64,000 bases of DNA from Cristatella mucedo (taxonomy: Eukaryota > Bryozoa > Phylactolaemata > Cristatellidae), in the NCBI GenBank assembly GCA_009760855.2, contig WPIO01000012.1, forward strand, positions 5,226,001-5,290,000. Reading direction: 5' to 3'. The notes beneath the pieces were generated by a model that was given only the letters and a program-made list of their open reading frames with translations, had not been told where the DNA came from and did no database searches. How positions within the stretch are numbered: the stretch's first letter is position 1; each line of letters starts with the position of its first letter. Position numbers and translations under genes: made by a program. Shown here piece by piece: positions 21,886 to 31,206 of the stretch.

Positions 21886-23022
21886 AATAATAATAGTAAT
21901 GCACTTGATAAAGCGCCCTCAGAAAACTCAATCTCTTTCTAGGCGCTTTACATTTGCTGCAAAGAGAAATGCAATTGAATGGTGAGGAATATCATGCTTG
22001 ATAAACAAACAACATGAATAACATGGTTAGTAGCAGCATGCACAGTGTCAGCACGCATAAGCACACGAAGGACGAATCACAGAGACCCACTAAATGCTGT
22101 CCTAAATATGTGTGTTTTTAAGTTCTTATTAAATTTGGTCAAGTCAGAAGATGTTCTGACGCAAGTCGGATGGGGGTTCCACGCTTTGGCAGCATACGAA
22201 CTAAATGCACGGTCTCCAAAGGATTTCAGGTTTGTACGAGGTATTGGTAGACTGTTGGATTCCAAAAAGCGGGTGGTATGATGTTTGGCCTGGTGGGGGA
22301 GTAGATCTGAGAGATAGGCTGGAGAAAAATAATAAAGGGACCTAAAAGTGAGCGACAAAACCTTGAAGTCAATTCATTGCTTGACTGGGAGCCAGTGCAG
22401 GTTGGCGAAATGTGGTGTGATGTGGCAACTCCGACGCTCATGACAGACAACCGGGCTGCGGAGTTTTGCACCAGCTGCAATCGCCTGATCGCATATGCCG
22501 GTAGGCCAGTAAGCAGTAAGTTACAGAAGTCGAGACGGGATGTCACAAATGCATGGACCAACTTAGACATGTTACTCTTATCTAAACAAACCCGAATTTT
22601 AGCAATGTTATGTGGCTGAATGTAGGCAGATTTGACTATGGAGCTAATATGGTTGTCTAACGAGAGGTCTCTTTGGAACATGACACCTAGATTTCGAGCT
22701 AATTCAACAGGAGATATGCTGGCAGAGCCAATTTTGAGTGTCAGCCTTCCCAATTTCTGAATTACACTGGATTTGCCCATAAATAGTAAGTTAGTTTTAT
22801 CATCGTTTAGTTTTAAGAAAATTGGCTGCCATCCATTGGCGGATGTCATCAATACATGCAGCAAGTGAGTTGAGGGAATTTGAGGTGCTCGAATGCTGGG
22901 AGGCATCAAAGCAAAGGTACAACTGAGTTTCATCCGCATAGAAGTGAAAGCCTAGATTGTGCTTTGCAATCTCATCAGCAAGAGAGAGATTATAAACCGT
23001 GAAAAGAAACGTACCTAAATTG
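21886..23022 (-). mobile_element. LINE family 1, 3' half, inserted in the viral block
   Basis: Contains the ATT-type repeat, the conserved tail, the 3' UTR, and then the RT C-terminus through the thumb to FHFYADETQLYLCF, where the second catalytic Asp codon has become Glu. It ends near the LADEIAKHNLG region. Frame changes include one near 22795. It separates the exonuclease from the capsid relic. Confidence 0.93.
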
Positions 23023-23079
23023 AGATACGTTACCATTAGAAATCAGTTCAGCAATATTCTCACAGATCGTTGAGTATTG

Positions 23080-24462
23080 CACAATAATCGATGTCGCTGG
23101 AACAGCAGCAACAACAGGGGATCGTTACTAGGACCTGCAGCTATAGCAGCAGCCGCTTAAGGAATAACCTCATTGGACTCAATGCTCACAACAAGCAAGT
23201 TTTGTTGTATTTCTCAAAGGTTGATCGTTGTATTCCAAGTCGAATACATGGATTGAATACAAAGATAACCATTCAGGATAAGTAACTCCTACAGGTTCTT
23301 TGATTTCATAAAGGCCAAGGAATTGCTTTCTAAATTAAGTAAAATCTAAGATTTCAGTTGAGCATTTGCCATCCTTAGGATAACTACTTATAGCAATACT
23401 TGGCTATTGAGTAGAACCGTTTGCAAGTACAACAACGTTCTTAATATTACAATGGTTATACGTACAATGGTTGCCAGTGTAATCATTTATTTGTTATAAT
23501 TGTGTGACGCTACAATTTACCATCAAACTTTGTCAATAGTATTCTAAACTGACAACGTTCTAGTATATTTTAAACATTGATTAGTGTTATTCAGAGCCAC
23601 ATCCTAATAGCGTCCAACTCTATAGACAAGTTTAAGTTTCTTTCCTCTTTCATTTGAGATTTCTGATAGGCTTCTTTCGACGCTAAGAGCAGGAGTAATG
23701 CCTGGAACCACGAGTCTCATCTTCGTCATATTAATTTTGAAAGCATTCCAAGTTACATCTACTGCAAGTCCTGCCACTCCTCATGTATTCATTACATTGG
23801 TCGCCCCACTCGCGCCAGTCATTATAGTGTAATAATCAAATCCGCCAACTAGAGTAAAAGTGTAAAAATATTGTAAAGAATTTTATTGTCATATGTGCGC
23901 AGAATCCAGATAATCTTGAAAGTGGTAAAGAGATGCTAAATGAGCAATTGTTATCAACTAAAGCATTGCTAAGTCCTCTTCTGTAAACAAACCCGTTATC
24001 AGAAGCAGTTGCTCCAGATGCCGCACGGCTTACATAATTTGTAATTCTTGTATAAGTATCATCTAATGAACCTGCTTCATCTTTTTTCGTCCAGTAGCAG
24101 AACCTTCTGTCCTGTTATAGTCATTTGGATAGGTTAATAAACCCAATAGGTCCGAAACTGTTCCTGGAACCCGTGGTAATGAAAGACTTTCAATTTCCTC
24201 TGCTCCAAGTCTAAGTTTCATTGAGCTAAACCTTCAAGCGCCCGCATTGTTTACTAGTCCTACTGCGCAAGTTCCAGTTGCCGGAGCATAAGCTCCATTA
24301 GCAACAGTCTGAACCTGTATTTGCTCTTCGAGCAGTAAATTAGAATCTGACAAGATATAGCATACGTTTAGTTCGCCTGGTACAGCAAAGGTTACCAGCT
24401 TATTTGAAATAGTATCGAGCTCATTTCCATTTGCTTGGTAGAACTCGCGATATTGGGAATTA

Positions 24463-24465
<3 letters not shown>
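23080..24465 (-). pseudogene. Probable double jelly-roll major capsid protein (viral element)
   Basis: Minus-strand readings in consistent order are FAVPGELNVCYILSDSN and related N-terminal strands, MKLRLGAEEIESL, SLPLSRLSGFC, KMRLVVPGITPALSVERSL, then NIKNVVVLANGS and a final VFDLEYNDQPLRN. The L-R-L-G-x-E-E-I-E, PLSRLxGFC and W/V-P-x-x-xP series is the pattern I know from capsid proteins of Polinton- and adinto-like elements in animals. At least two frame changes (near 24110 and 23850) and several stops break it, and the extreme N-terminus is missing. The fold is inferred; an HMM search would settle it. Confidence 0.5.

Positions 24466-24510
<45 letters not shown>
24463..24510. repeat. (TA)n microsatellite
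   Basis: About 45 bp of TA dinucleotide, directly upstream (minus-strand sense) of the capsid relic. Confidence 0.95.
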
Positions 24511-24513
<3 letters not shown>

Positions 24514-24582
24514 CATATGTGTTTATTTTTTTCTAAATATTACCAACAGTGATATAACTCACCAGTCAGTCAAGTTTTCCTT

Positions 24583-24655
24583 TGCAGCAAATGTAAAGCG
24601 CCTAGAAAGAGATTGAGTTCTCGGAGGACGCTTTATCAAGTGCGCTATTATCATA
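24583..24655 (+). mobile_element. LINE family 1 terminal tail fragment
   Basis: Only the last 70 bases or so of the LINE (gcagcaaatgtaaagcgcc through tttatcaagtg), an extremely 5'-truncated insertion. Confidence 0.88.
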
Positions 24656-24740
24656 AATATTCAGTTGAGCATTTGCCATCCTTAGGATAACTAATTCTAA
24701 CAATACTTGGGTATTGAGTAGAACCGTTTGCAAGTGGGTC
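24656..24740 (-). repeat. Duplicate of a capsid-gene segment
   Basis: attcagttgagcatttgcca and the next 60 bases repeat 23355-23430 with a few substitutions. It encodes the same short capsid stretch (STQYPSI region), so the element carried, or later gained, a second partial capsid copy. Confidence 0.75.
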
Positions 24741-25260
24741 GTCTAATAAATTATTTATTATTTAATTCAAGGATAGTATCAATCGAAGCACTAGCCATTT
24801 CTTCTCTATATAAAAAAGCAAACCTTTATTTCTTACTCTGGATATATCACCCAGCTCTAATTTTTTCCATGTATCTACCATAGCCATCAGCTCTAGTTCT
24901 TTCAGGTAAAACAGATTTTTCTTTTTTAACTCATTCCATTTCTGTATAAGCTTTTGGGTCATTTTATTTCAGTGTCTCTGAGTCTGTCCTCTGTTTCAGA
25001 TTCTTCTATAACTTTGGATTTATTTTTCCTCTTTAGCTTTCGTTTTCCTATCATAGCTCGTTTGATTTTAAAATCCATTTCTGTTATTCTACGGCCATAA
25101 TCTTATTTCCTATGTTTCTCTATTTCATATTTTTGCTCTTTTATCGTCTTACAGTTTATCTAATTCTATAAGTTTCTGTGCATAATCTTGGTCACATTTT
25201 TCTTTCTTAGTTTGTAGTTAATTAAGTTTTCTTCCTTGGAGCATTTCAATTTCTTTATTA
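24741..25260 (-). pseudogene. Lys/Glu-rich coiled-coil-like relic (viral block)
   Basis: Minus-strand readings are basic and charged (KIKRAMIGKRKLKRKNKSK, then EESETEDRLRD), with repeated stops and frame changes. No family is recognised. By position it may be an internal virion or DNA-binding protein. Confidence 0.3.
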
Positions 25261-25264
25261 GAAA

Positions 25265-25400
25265 TATTCATATTAAATCGGTCAGCCCTGTTAAAATAGG
25301 CACGGCTTTTCTGATTCCATCAAATACTCTATCAAGTATACCAGATGTACTACAATTTCCTCTATTTGTCTTACCATACCCAAGTCGGGCGAAACTTGCC
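25265..25400 (-). CDS. Small ORF, about 44 aa, in the viral block
   Basis: An intact ATG-to-stop minus-strand frame reads MASFARLGYGKTNRG, followed by GILDRVFDGIRKAV. A small basic protein between structural genes is common in Polinton-like elements, but homology is not established. Confidence 0.3.
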
Positions 25401-25411
25401 ATTGCTTTATA

Positions 25412-25715
25412 CTATTTTGAAGTTTCTATACTAACCATAACAGCAGAAACAATATTAACTGGATTTTCATTTTGGTCACTCAAGCTAATTCTAAAAGTAC
25501 TTATTGCTTCAAAATGACCTATTGTAGGTAAAACCATTATATTACAAAGATTAAGGTGAACTGTCTCTCCGGGGTTTATATCGTCAATATCTATAATGTA
25601 CAATGAACAACACTGGATTAAATACTCAGATTTGTATTCTATGTAATTCATATCTGGGTTAATCAAATCGCAGTCAAGACTGATTCATTTAACGCCCCTA
25701 TTATCTGGTAACATA
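25412..25715 (-). pseudogene. Unidentified structural-type ORF (viral block)
   Basis: The minus-strand frame starts with an ATG near 25715, has one early TGA, then stays open for about 90 codons to 25412. The beta-rich pattern (YLIQCCSLYIIDIDDINPGE, FRISLSDQNENPVNIVSAV) suggests a jelly-roll or fibre-type fold. No family is assigned. Confidence 0.35.
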
Positions 25716-25768
25716 ATTGTATTTCATGCTTTTTAGGTACCAGAAAAGTACAGAGCTTTTCCAGCAGC

Positions 25769-26697
25769 TTAAACTATAAAGTTTTGGTCTGTGACAGCAG
25801 TTATTATATCAGAAACAGAATCAGCTGAAATTGTTATGATACTCAACAGTATTCGGTTCGTAAACGATCTGTTCCTACAGATAGAAATTATAGTAAGCAA
25901 AACTCCTTTGAACATGCGTTTTTTAACGCTAATGTTACTAGATCTACTAGCAACCAATTTACAACAATTAAGTTTAGATCAGAAAAAAACACGTCATTTT
26001 CTGAAACAAATTTAACACTTACAATTCACTTGATTTTTAATATCTGGATAAGTTGTTGCAAAATCAGGATCGGTTGTATAAGCGGAGCTAGTAAATCCTA
26101 GTAATCCTGATATACGTGAATTATTAGCAAGGAATTTCCAACCATTAGATATCTTAATCAAAAAATTTGAAGTAGCAGTATCGAGCTGGGTTGGTCCAGC
26201 GGTTAAGGTGCTCGCCCCGACTAAGGTCTGGCTGAGGTCGTGGGCTCGAGCCCTGAGGCATATGTGAAGCGCCTGAATAGAGATTTAGTTCTCTTGGGGA
26301 GCTATACAAATGAATTATATATATAATTACATATATCAATTCCTAGTTCGAACGTATCAGTGGTTGCTCCAAATTGAGTAGCAGAATTATTTATAGTAAC
26401 TGCGATCAGTACGCTTACATCATCTGAAACAGCTGACTAAATTCCTGGCTTCATTATTATCGTTTGCTCAGATCCTTCTGAGACTCTATAAATAAAAGTA
26501 TTGTTAGAACTAATTATACTAGCAATATAATTTGTTCGTACTAACTTCTTAAAGCGTATCTTGAATTTCTTTTTCCTGAGAATAATTTGTTCCTTTATAC
26601 GCACTTTAAATGGATTAGTAATTCCTGAAATGTTAAACACACAACCCACTTCTTTAGATAGAATATCATTTTTAATCGCTTCAATATTCTTCAACAT
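25769..26697 (-). pseudogene. Possible penton/minor capsid gene, split by a SINE
   Basis: The reading starts near 26697 (LKNIEAIKNDILSKE), continues through IRFKKLVRTNYIASIISSNN to an in-frame TAG near 26442, and on to TTDTFELGI. It is interrupted by SINE family A at 26183-26330, then resumes with KISNGWKFLANNSRISGLLG. Further frame changes lie near 26000. A short N-terminal part followed by beta-rich sequence and an xxLLGF-type motif resembles penton proteins of adinto-like viruses, but this rests on pattern memory. Confidence 0.35.
26183..26330 (+). mobile_element. SINE family A, second copy
   Basis: gctgggttggtccagcggttaagg (A-box region), ggctcgagccctgagg (B-box region) and a tail gaagcgcctgaatagagatttagttctcttggggagc that closely parallels the LINE family 1 end. 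It is inserted within a viral coding relic. Confidence 0.85.
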
Positions 26698-27130
26698 CTC
26701 TTGAGAAATTTTTACAAGCTCTTTCGTTTCTGTATACTAAGGTCGAATGCAAGTTTATTTATTCTAGTAATATATCTTTTTGGAGCATTTCTACTTTGCG
26801 AAAGGCAATCTACGGCAGAACTAACCGAATTTACTACTTCTGTATTTATGGCAACAAGTTCTTGAATCCATAGTTCTAGTTTATCAAATATTTCTGGCTA
26901 ATTTTTTACAATTAATGGATTGAATTTCACAGTTTCTTGAAGACCCTTACCTCATCATTCTAATAACTTTGAAACATATCTGAGAACTTTCCTGTTTTTC
27001 TAATCTTAACATCTTTTTTACTTTTTATTCCTTGATGAATGGATTCGAACATCGGATAGGGAGTACTTTCATCAATCTGTCAATTGATGCCTTTACTCCT
27101 TTTTTAGATTACCAGTACCCTTTTCATTAG
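26698..27130 (-). pseudogene. Unidentified viral-block relic
   Basis: Minus-strand readings such as IFDKLELWIQELVAINTEV and NAPKRYITRINKLAFDL show helical, protein-like composition, broken by several stops. No family is assigned. Confidence 0.35.
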
Positions 27131-27134
27131 TTAA

Positions 27135-27790
27135 TTATACTAATTCTATCTTTTTAAAAGGCGATTCCCAGTATCGTTTTGGTATTTCAGTCGTTCTTTC
27201 ATCTTTAGTATTTTCTAAATAAGCTATTAAATAATTATAAATGTCTTTAGCAGTATCACCCCAAGGCTCTTTAGGATTATTCTCTTTCAGTGCGTCACTT
27301 AGTTTAGCATCTATTGCGTATATGTTATCATCCTCATTAGTTTCAGTTGTCGCTAAAAATAATCTTTCTATACCTAAAGGCACGTCTCCTTTATGAGGAC
27401 CTTTTAGCATTTCTAATAAATTAGCTTTATCAACATCTTGTAGTCTATCTTCTAATTTTTTTGGCGTTCCAGTGTTTGGATTTATTTTACAATTTACAGC
27501 TCTGGCTCCTTGAAGTGTTTCAATAGTCTCTCGCGTTTCTGGGTTAGGTGCATATGTCTTGGCTTGATTCGCGATTCTAATTGCTTTTGGCGCTCCTGAT
27601 TCAACTGCTTTAAAATTTTTTCTAGAGTAGACAAAATATCTGGTACCGCTTTACATTCCAAAGCCTTCTTGATATAATCTCTGCTTTGGTCTATTGACGT
27701 AGTTGTTTCCATTTGCAAAGCAAATCTTGGTCTAACTTTCTTAAGCTTTTCAAAAACAAACATTTCCTGAGTTTTCAGTCGCTCTTCCTA
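27135..27790 (-). pseudogene. Helical viral-block protein relic with an NPNTG motif
   Basis: Two open minus-strand stretches (27763-27494 and about 27490-27135) occur in order. The first is helical and Lys/Glu-rich. The second has CKINPNTGTPKKLEDRL followed by GIERLFLATTETNEDD and ends at a TAA at 27135. A short Cys/NPxTG segment of this type occurs in some large DNA virus proteins, but I cannot assign a function. Confidence 0.4.
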
Positions 27791-28010
27791 AAGCACGCTG
27801 ATTAAGATGTGCTTCAGCATTATCTCTTGCTGCAATTTCTTATTCAAGTTTCTGTACTTCTAGATCATTCTGTAATTCTGTTGCATTTTTTTAAGTCTTG
27901 TAATTTCTGAAATCTTCTTTCATTGTCAAGTGCTTTTTGAACAATTCCTCTATATTCTTTCTTGCTTGAATAAATTGTAATGCTAAACATTTCTCATACC
28001 AATTATGGTT
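27791..28010 (-). pseudogene. Coiled-coil relic upstream of the NPNTG gene
   Basis: The minus-strand reading starts with an ATG near 27990 (MFSITIYSSKKEYRGIVQKA), becomes coiled-coil-like, and meets a frame change near 27895 and a stop near 27845. It could be the N-terminus of the preceding entry's gene. Confidence 0.35.
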
Positions 28011-28039
28011 TTTCATCAAATAGAGTAATTAATTGCTAA

Positions 28040-28640
28040 CCAGCACAGTCAACTAACCAATAGTGCCCTACTGATTCAGTTTTGGTTAAGGTTATTGCAC
28101 AATACCAAAAACGATTCAGCCTGCACGAGTTACCCAAATCTCTAAATTGTGTGCGATTGATGTCTCCTGTATATGCCGCACGAATGTACTTAGTATCTGT
28201 TGAATTTAGTTTACAAATTATTATCATATTTACGCTATTCCTGATTTCACGTCTAGGAATATTCGTAAATCCCTGAGCAAGGTAAAATATATTTAGTCCT
28301 TTGTGTCAGTCTCGTGTGAAAAAGTAATACAAGATTGTTGTTTGATATTTACTAAGTCATCAAGTACAACTTTTTTACAATTTGTGACATAGTCAACTTC
28401 AGGCGTTTCATCAACACCATTGATCCAAAAGTAAGCACCTTTAGCAGTGCTATCAGTCATTGATCTGAGAATCTCATATAACTTCAGGACTAGGGTTGAA
28501 GCAATAACTGTACAAGTATCATAGTTAACTATTCCGTAGAAGATCCAATTCGTGACTAACTGAAAGGTTAAGGTTCTTTTTGGCCTATGTCTACATCTTA
28601 TCCAAAATTACAAGCACGAGTTTTCAGCGTCAGTTCCTAT
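28040..28640 (-). pseudogene. Packaging ATPase (A32/FtsK-HerA type), viral element
   Basis: Minus-strand readings contain a Walker B strand (CKKVVLDDLVN), then IFYLAQGFTNIPRREIRNS and NMIIICKLN, the sensor-like and following strands of A32-type genome-packaging ATPases. The upstream region, where Walker A (GxxGxGKT) should lie, has lost a recognisable P-loop, and frame changes occur near 28320, 28400 and 28580. These ATPases drive DNA into capsids in Polinton-like elements and large DNA viruses. The diverging plus-strand protease relic next door supports the assignment. Confidence 0.6.
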
Positions 28641-28746
28641 AATAAAAATGTTTTTATATTAAAGAAATTGAATACAATATTTATTGCTTGAAGTGAAAAA
28701 AAGACTACGATCTTCATACATATTGAACAGAAATACAAAGTATAAA

Positions 28747-29245
28747 ATGTGTAAGAGTAATGATAAAAAAATCTGTACTATCAGGAAACGTAAAAAGTCA
28801 ACGTTTGTTAAACTAAGAAATACTGGCGTATTGGGCACTGGAGTTCTAACACATGGACGTAAATTAGGGACTAGCGTAGAAGGCACTGAAGTTATACCAC
28901 ACGGACGTAAAGTAAGAAGCGGCTCTGAAATGACCAGCAAGGAAAAAATACTTTATGAATTAGGAAAGACTATAAACACTTAGAAAAAAGTTCACCATCG
29001 ACACGCGCAGAAATATTAGTATATGTAAAAGAATTAAGATAAAAAACTTTCGTGGAGTTTTTGCTAGAGACAAACTAGTTGCACCAAAAGAAAATGAATC
29101 GCTTCTTTGTAATGCGGGTAAGTCTGACTTAACAATTTATCACTGGGTAACGCTTAATAAATTAGGAGATAAATATTTTTACTTTGATTCCTTTGAGTAT
29201 ATTAATTCAGTGCCCAGACTAAATTAAGGATTGATACAAGATCAA
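28747..29245 (+). pseudogene. Adenovirus-type cysteine protease (Ulp1 fold), viral element
   Basis: The plus-strand reading starts at an ATG near 28747 with a basic N-terminus, and repeats THGRKLGT / PHGRKVRS near 28850-28920. It stops at 28981. A different frame continues with IKNFRGVFARDKL, then IYHWVTLNKLGDKYFYFDSF. The His in YHWV and Asp in FDSF match two members of the catalytic triad of maturation proteases in adenoviruses, Polintons and adintoviruses. The Cys-containing C-terminus was not found before the stop near 29225. The gene diverges from the packaging ATPase. Confidence 0.65.
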
Positions 29246-29353
29246 GTTAAAGTTTATAACGATCCTAAACGATCAGATTTAAAACCCGCTAATTATTAGA
29301 AACAAACAGCAAGGAAAACAAAAATATTAATTTGGTTAGCTAAAGTAAAATTG
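29246..29353. other. AT-rich remnant
   Basis: No reading frame or motif was recognised. Confidence 0.4.
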
Positions 29354-29734
29354 TTATACATTTTTTCGTGTTATGTCTAGCGTCCGATTAAGAAGATTTC
29401 TGTCATAATTTAATATCTTATTTAGACTAACAGGGCTAAATACTTTGTCTTTGAAGAAATCAATAGCAAATGAATCATTTAGAGCTCCACAAATACCCAG
29501 TCCCAGTTTTGATTTTGCGGCCATAATTACAGCCACAGCTTTTGCATCGTCTCTAACGCAACCTGACTGTGTAGGATCGAGTGCAATGCGGGCTGCTGAC
29601 TCAGCAAGTACTAAATCAGAGATATTTCTTATTTCTGTTCGTTGTGACTCTGGCAATGATCTCGACTCTGTATAACCATGGTCGTGGATCGTCTCGTGGT
29701 CATTCACCCTTGGTTCATCCTTTCACTAAACTTT
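29354..29734 (-). CDS. Unidentified intact ORF at the right end of viral block 1
   Basis: Minus-strand frame of about 127 codons with no internal stop. It lacks a conventional ATG at its 5' end. It is Ala/Leu/Asp-rich (LVLAESAARIALDP, AKAVAVIMAAKSKLGLG) and predicted helical, and less AT-biased than its neighbours. No family is recognised. It is one of the longest unbroken frames in the block. Confidence 0.4.
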
Positions 29735-29897
29735 GAAATAACGAGACATTTAAAAAGAAATTACTTCGTAGCTTGTGACTTTGATGATTTTCTGTATTTT
29801 TATTTGCAGCTATATCAGATTTTGCAGGAGAATGAAAAACAGCCAGCAAGCATGGCAGCACTAGCAACTTAAAAAAATCCTAGCTGCTTAAACATCC

Positions 29898-30052
29898 TCT
29901 TTTTGTATAGCGACAGAAGAGCCTTTACGGCTATCACCACCGCTTGCAGTGGCGATGAAGAATCGCCCACCACAGGAATCGAACCCACGACCTCGGGACC
30001 GAGGTCATGAAAGAAACCACCTTACCTAGTGTGCCATTAAGTCAATCGACCA
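29898..30052 (-). mobile_element. SINE family B, second copy
   Basis: Reverse complement of the family at 14762, with the A-box region (ctaggtaaggtggttt), the B box (ggttcgattcc) and the conserved end (gtgatagccgtaaaggctcttctgtcgctata). It marks the right limit of viral block 1. Confidence 0.85.
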
Positions 30053-30204
30053 TTTTACTCTTGTAAGTCTGATTAGAAAGTATGTCCAATCGGTATCTCA
30101 TTTAAAGAGAATGAAGGGGCTTAAAAACGAGTGGCCGAACTACACTTGAAGTTGATACACTGCTTGATGCCAGTGCATGTTTACGAGAAGTGCTTGAATA
30201 AGGT

Positions 30205-30414
30205 TGTAGGACGTTTCCTCTGGCCCAGACCCGCTTGACATTTCCTCCGGTAGACCATAGGACATTTCTCCCCAGACATTTCCCCAAGAGTAGAACATTT
30301 CTCACTATGTTAATGAATGTGTAATCAAGATAAACATGTATTCTTAATTATACATTCATTGACATAGTGGGAAATGTTCTACCCTTGGCTAAATGTCTGT
30401 AAATAAAAAAATAT

Positions 30415-30447
<33 letters not shown>

Positions 30448-30475
30448 CATTTATAGACATTTCCCCAAGGGTATT
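30205..30475. repeat. Hairpin-forming repeat with reiterated GACATTTCC motif
   Basis: The segment agacatttccccaagag (30274) through cactatg pairs with its inverted copy at about 30362-30402. The same gacatttcc motif recurs near 30210, 30237, 30262 and 30457. It looks like a MITE or fold-back element. An (AT) array lies inside its right side. Confidence 0.7.
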
Positions 30476-30490
30476 ATATATTATATACAT

Positions 30491-30494
30491 ATAT

Positions 30495-30578
<84 letters not shown>
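30491..30578. repeat. (AT)n microsatellite
   Basis: About 88 bp of AT dinucleotide. Confidence 0.97.
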
Positions 30579-30581
<3 letters not shown>

Positions 30582-31009
30582 GAAGTTCGTGCTCTATTGA
30601 AAAAAAGTCATTCAGTATAAGCAGTGAATCGATAAGACCGCCAGTGGTGCAGCTTCGGCCGCAGTGGTGGTCGACGTGGGACGCCCGGTGTAGCAACGAC
30701 TTCGGTGGCCGTGGTGAGGTTTGGACGGGCTCTAGCAGGCGGTGTCGGGAATGCCGACTATATGGCGGCAGACAGCCGAGAATACTGCTAAGCTCTCACG
30801 GCTGTGGCCGAGAGCTTCTGCTTCAGGACGACCGGAGCCAAGCTTTGGCCTTGCACTTGGTAGTCTGCCGAAAGCAGGGCCGCAGCGACCACATTTCTAA
30901 TGACTATAATGTAGGAATATATTATATAATATATACCATATAATACTTTTACAAGATATGTAAACATAGCAGGTTTGCATTTCTGTGGGCGTTGCTTGTG
31001 TGTTTTGTG
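30579..31009. other. GC-rich unique patch
   Basis: 30640-30900 is notably GC-rich between AT-rich repeats. Open frames are short and no motif is seen. Confidence 0.35.
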
Positions 31010-31034
31010 TGTATGTGTGTGTGTGTGTATGTGT

Positions 31035-31098
<64 letters not shown>

Positions 31099-31100
31099 AG
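31010..31100. repeat. (TG)n microsatellite
   Basis: About 90 bp of TG dinucleotide with a few interruptions near its ends. Confidence 0.96.
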
Positions 31101-31123
31101 TGTGTGTGCGCGTGTATGCCTGT

Positions 31124-31206
31124 GCTTCGGGACTGCTTCGGGACTGCTTCGGGACTGCTTCGGGACTGCTTCGGGACTGCTTCGGGACTGCTTCGGGACT
31201 GCTTCG
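31124..31206. repeat. 11-bp minisatellite (GCTTCGGGACT), about 7.5 copies
   Basis: Perfect tandem units of 11 bp directly follow the TG array. A non-multiple-of-three unit makes every frame open, which explains the spurious frames here. Confidence 0.97.

Noticed and set aside
17228-29734. Viral polymerase B gene within block 1
   Set aside because: No YGDTDS-type or other polymerase motif was seen in any frame.
31124-31206. CRISPR-like array
   Set aside because: It is a tandem repeat without spacers, in a eukaryotic context.
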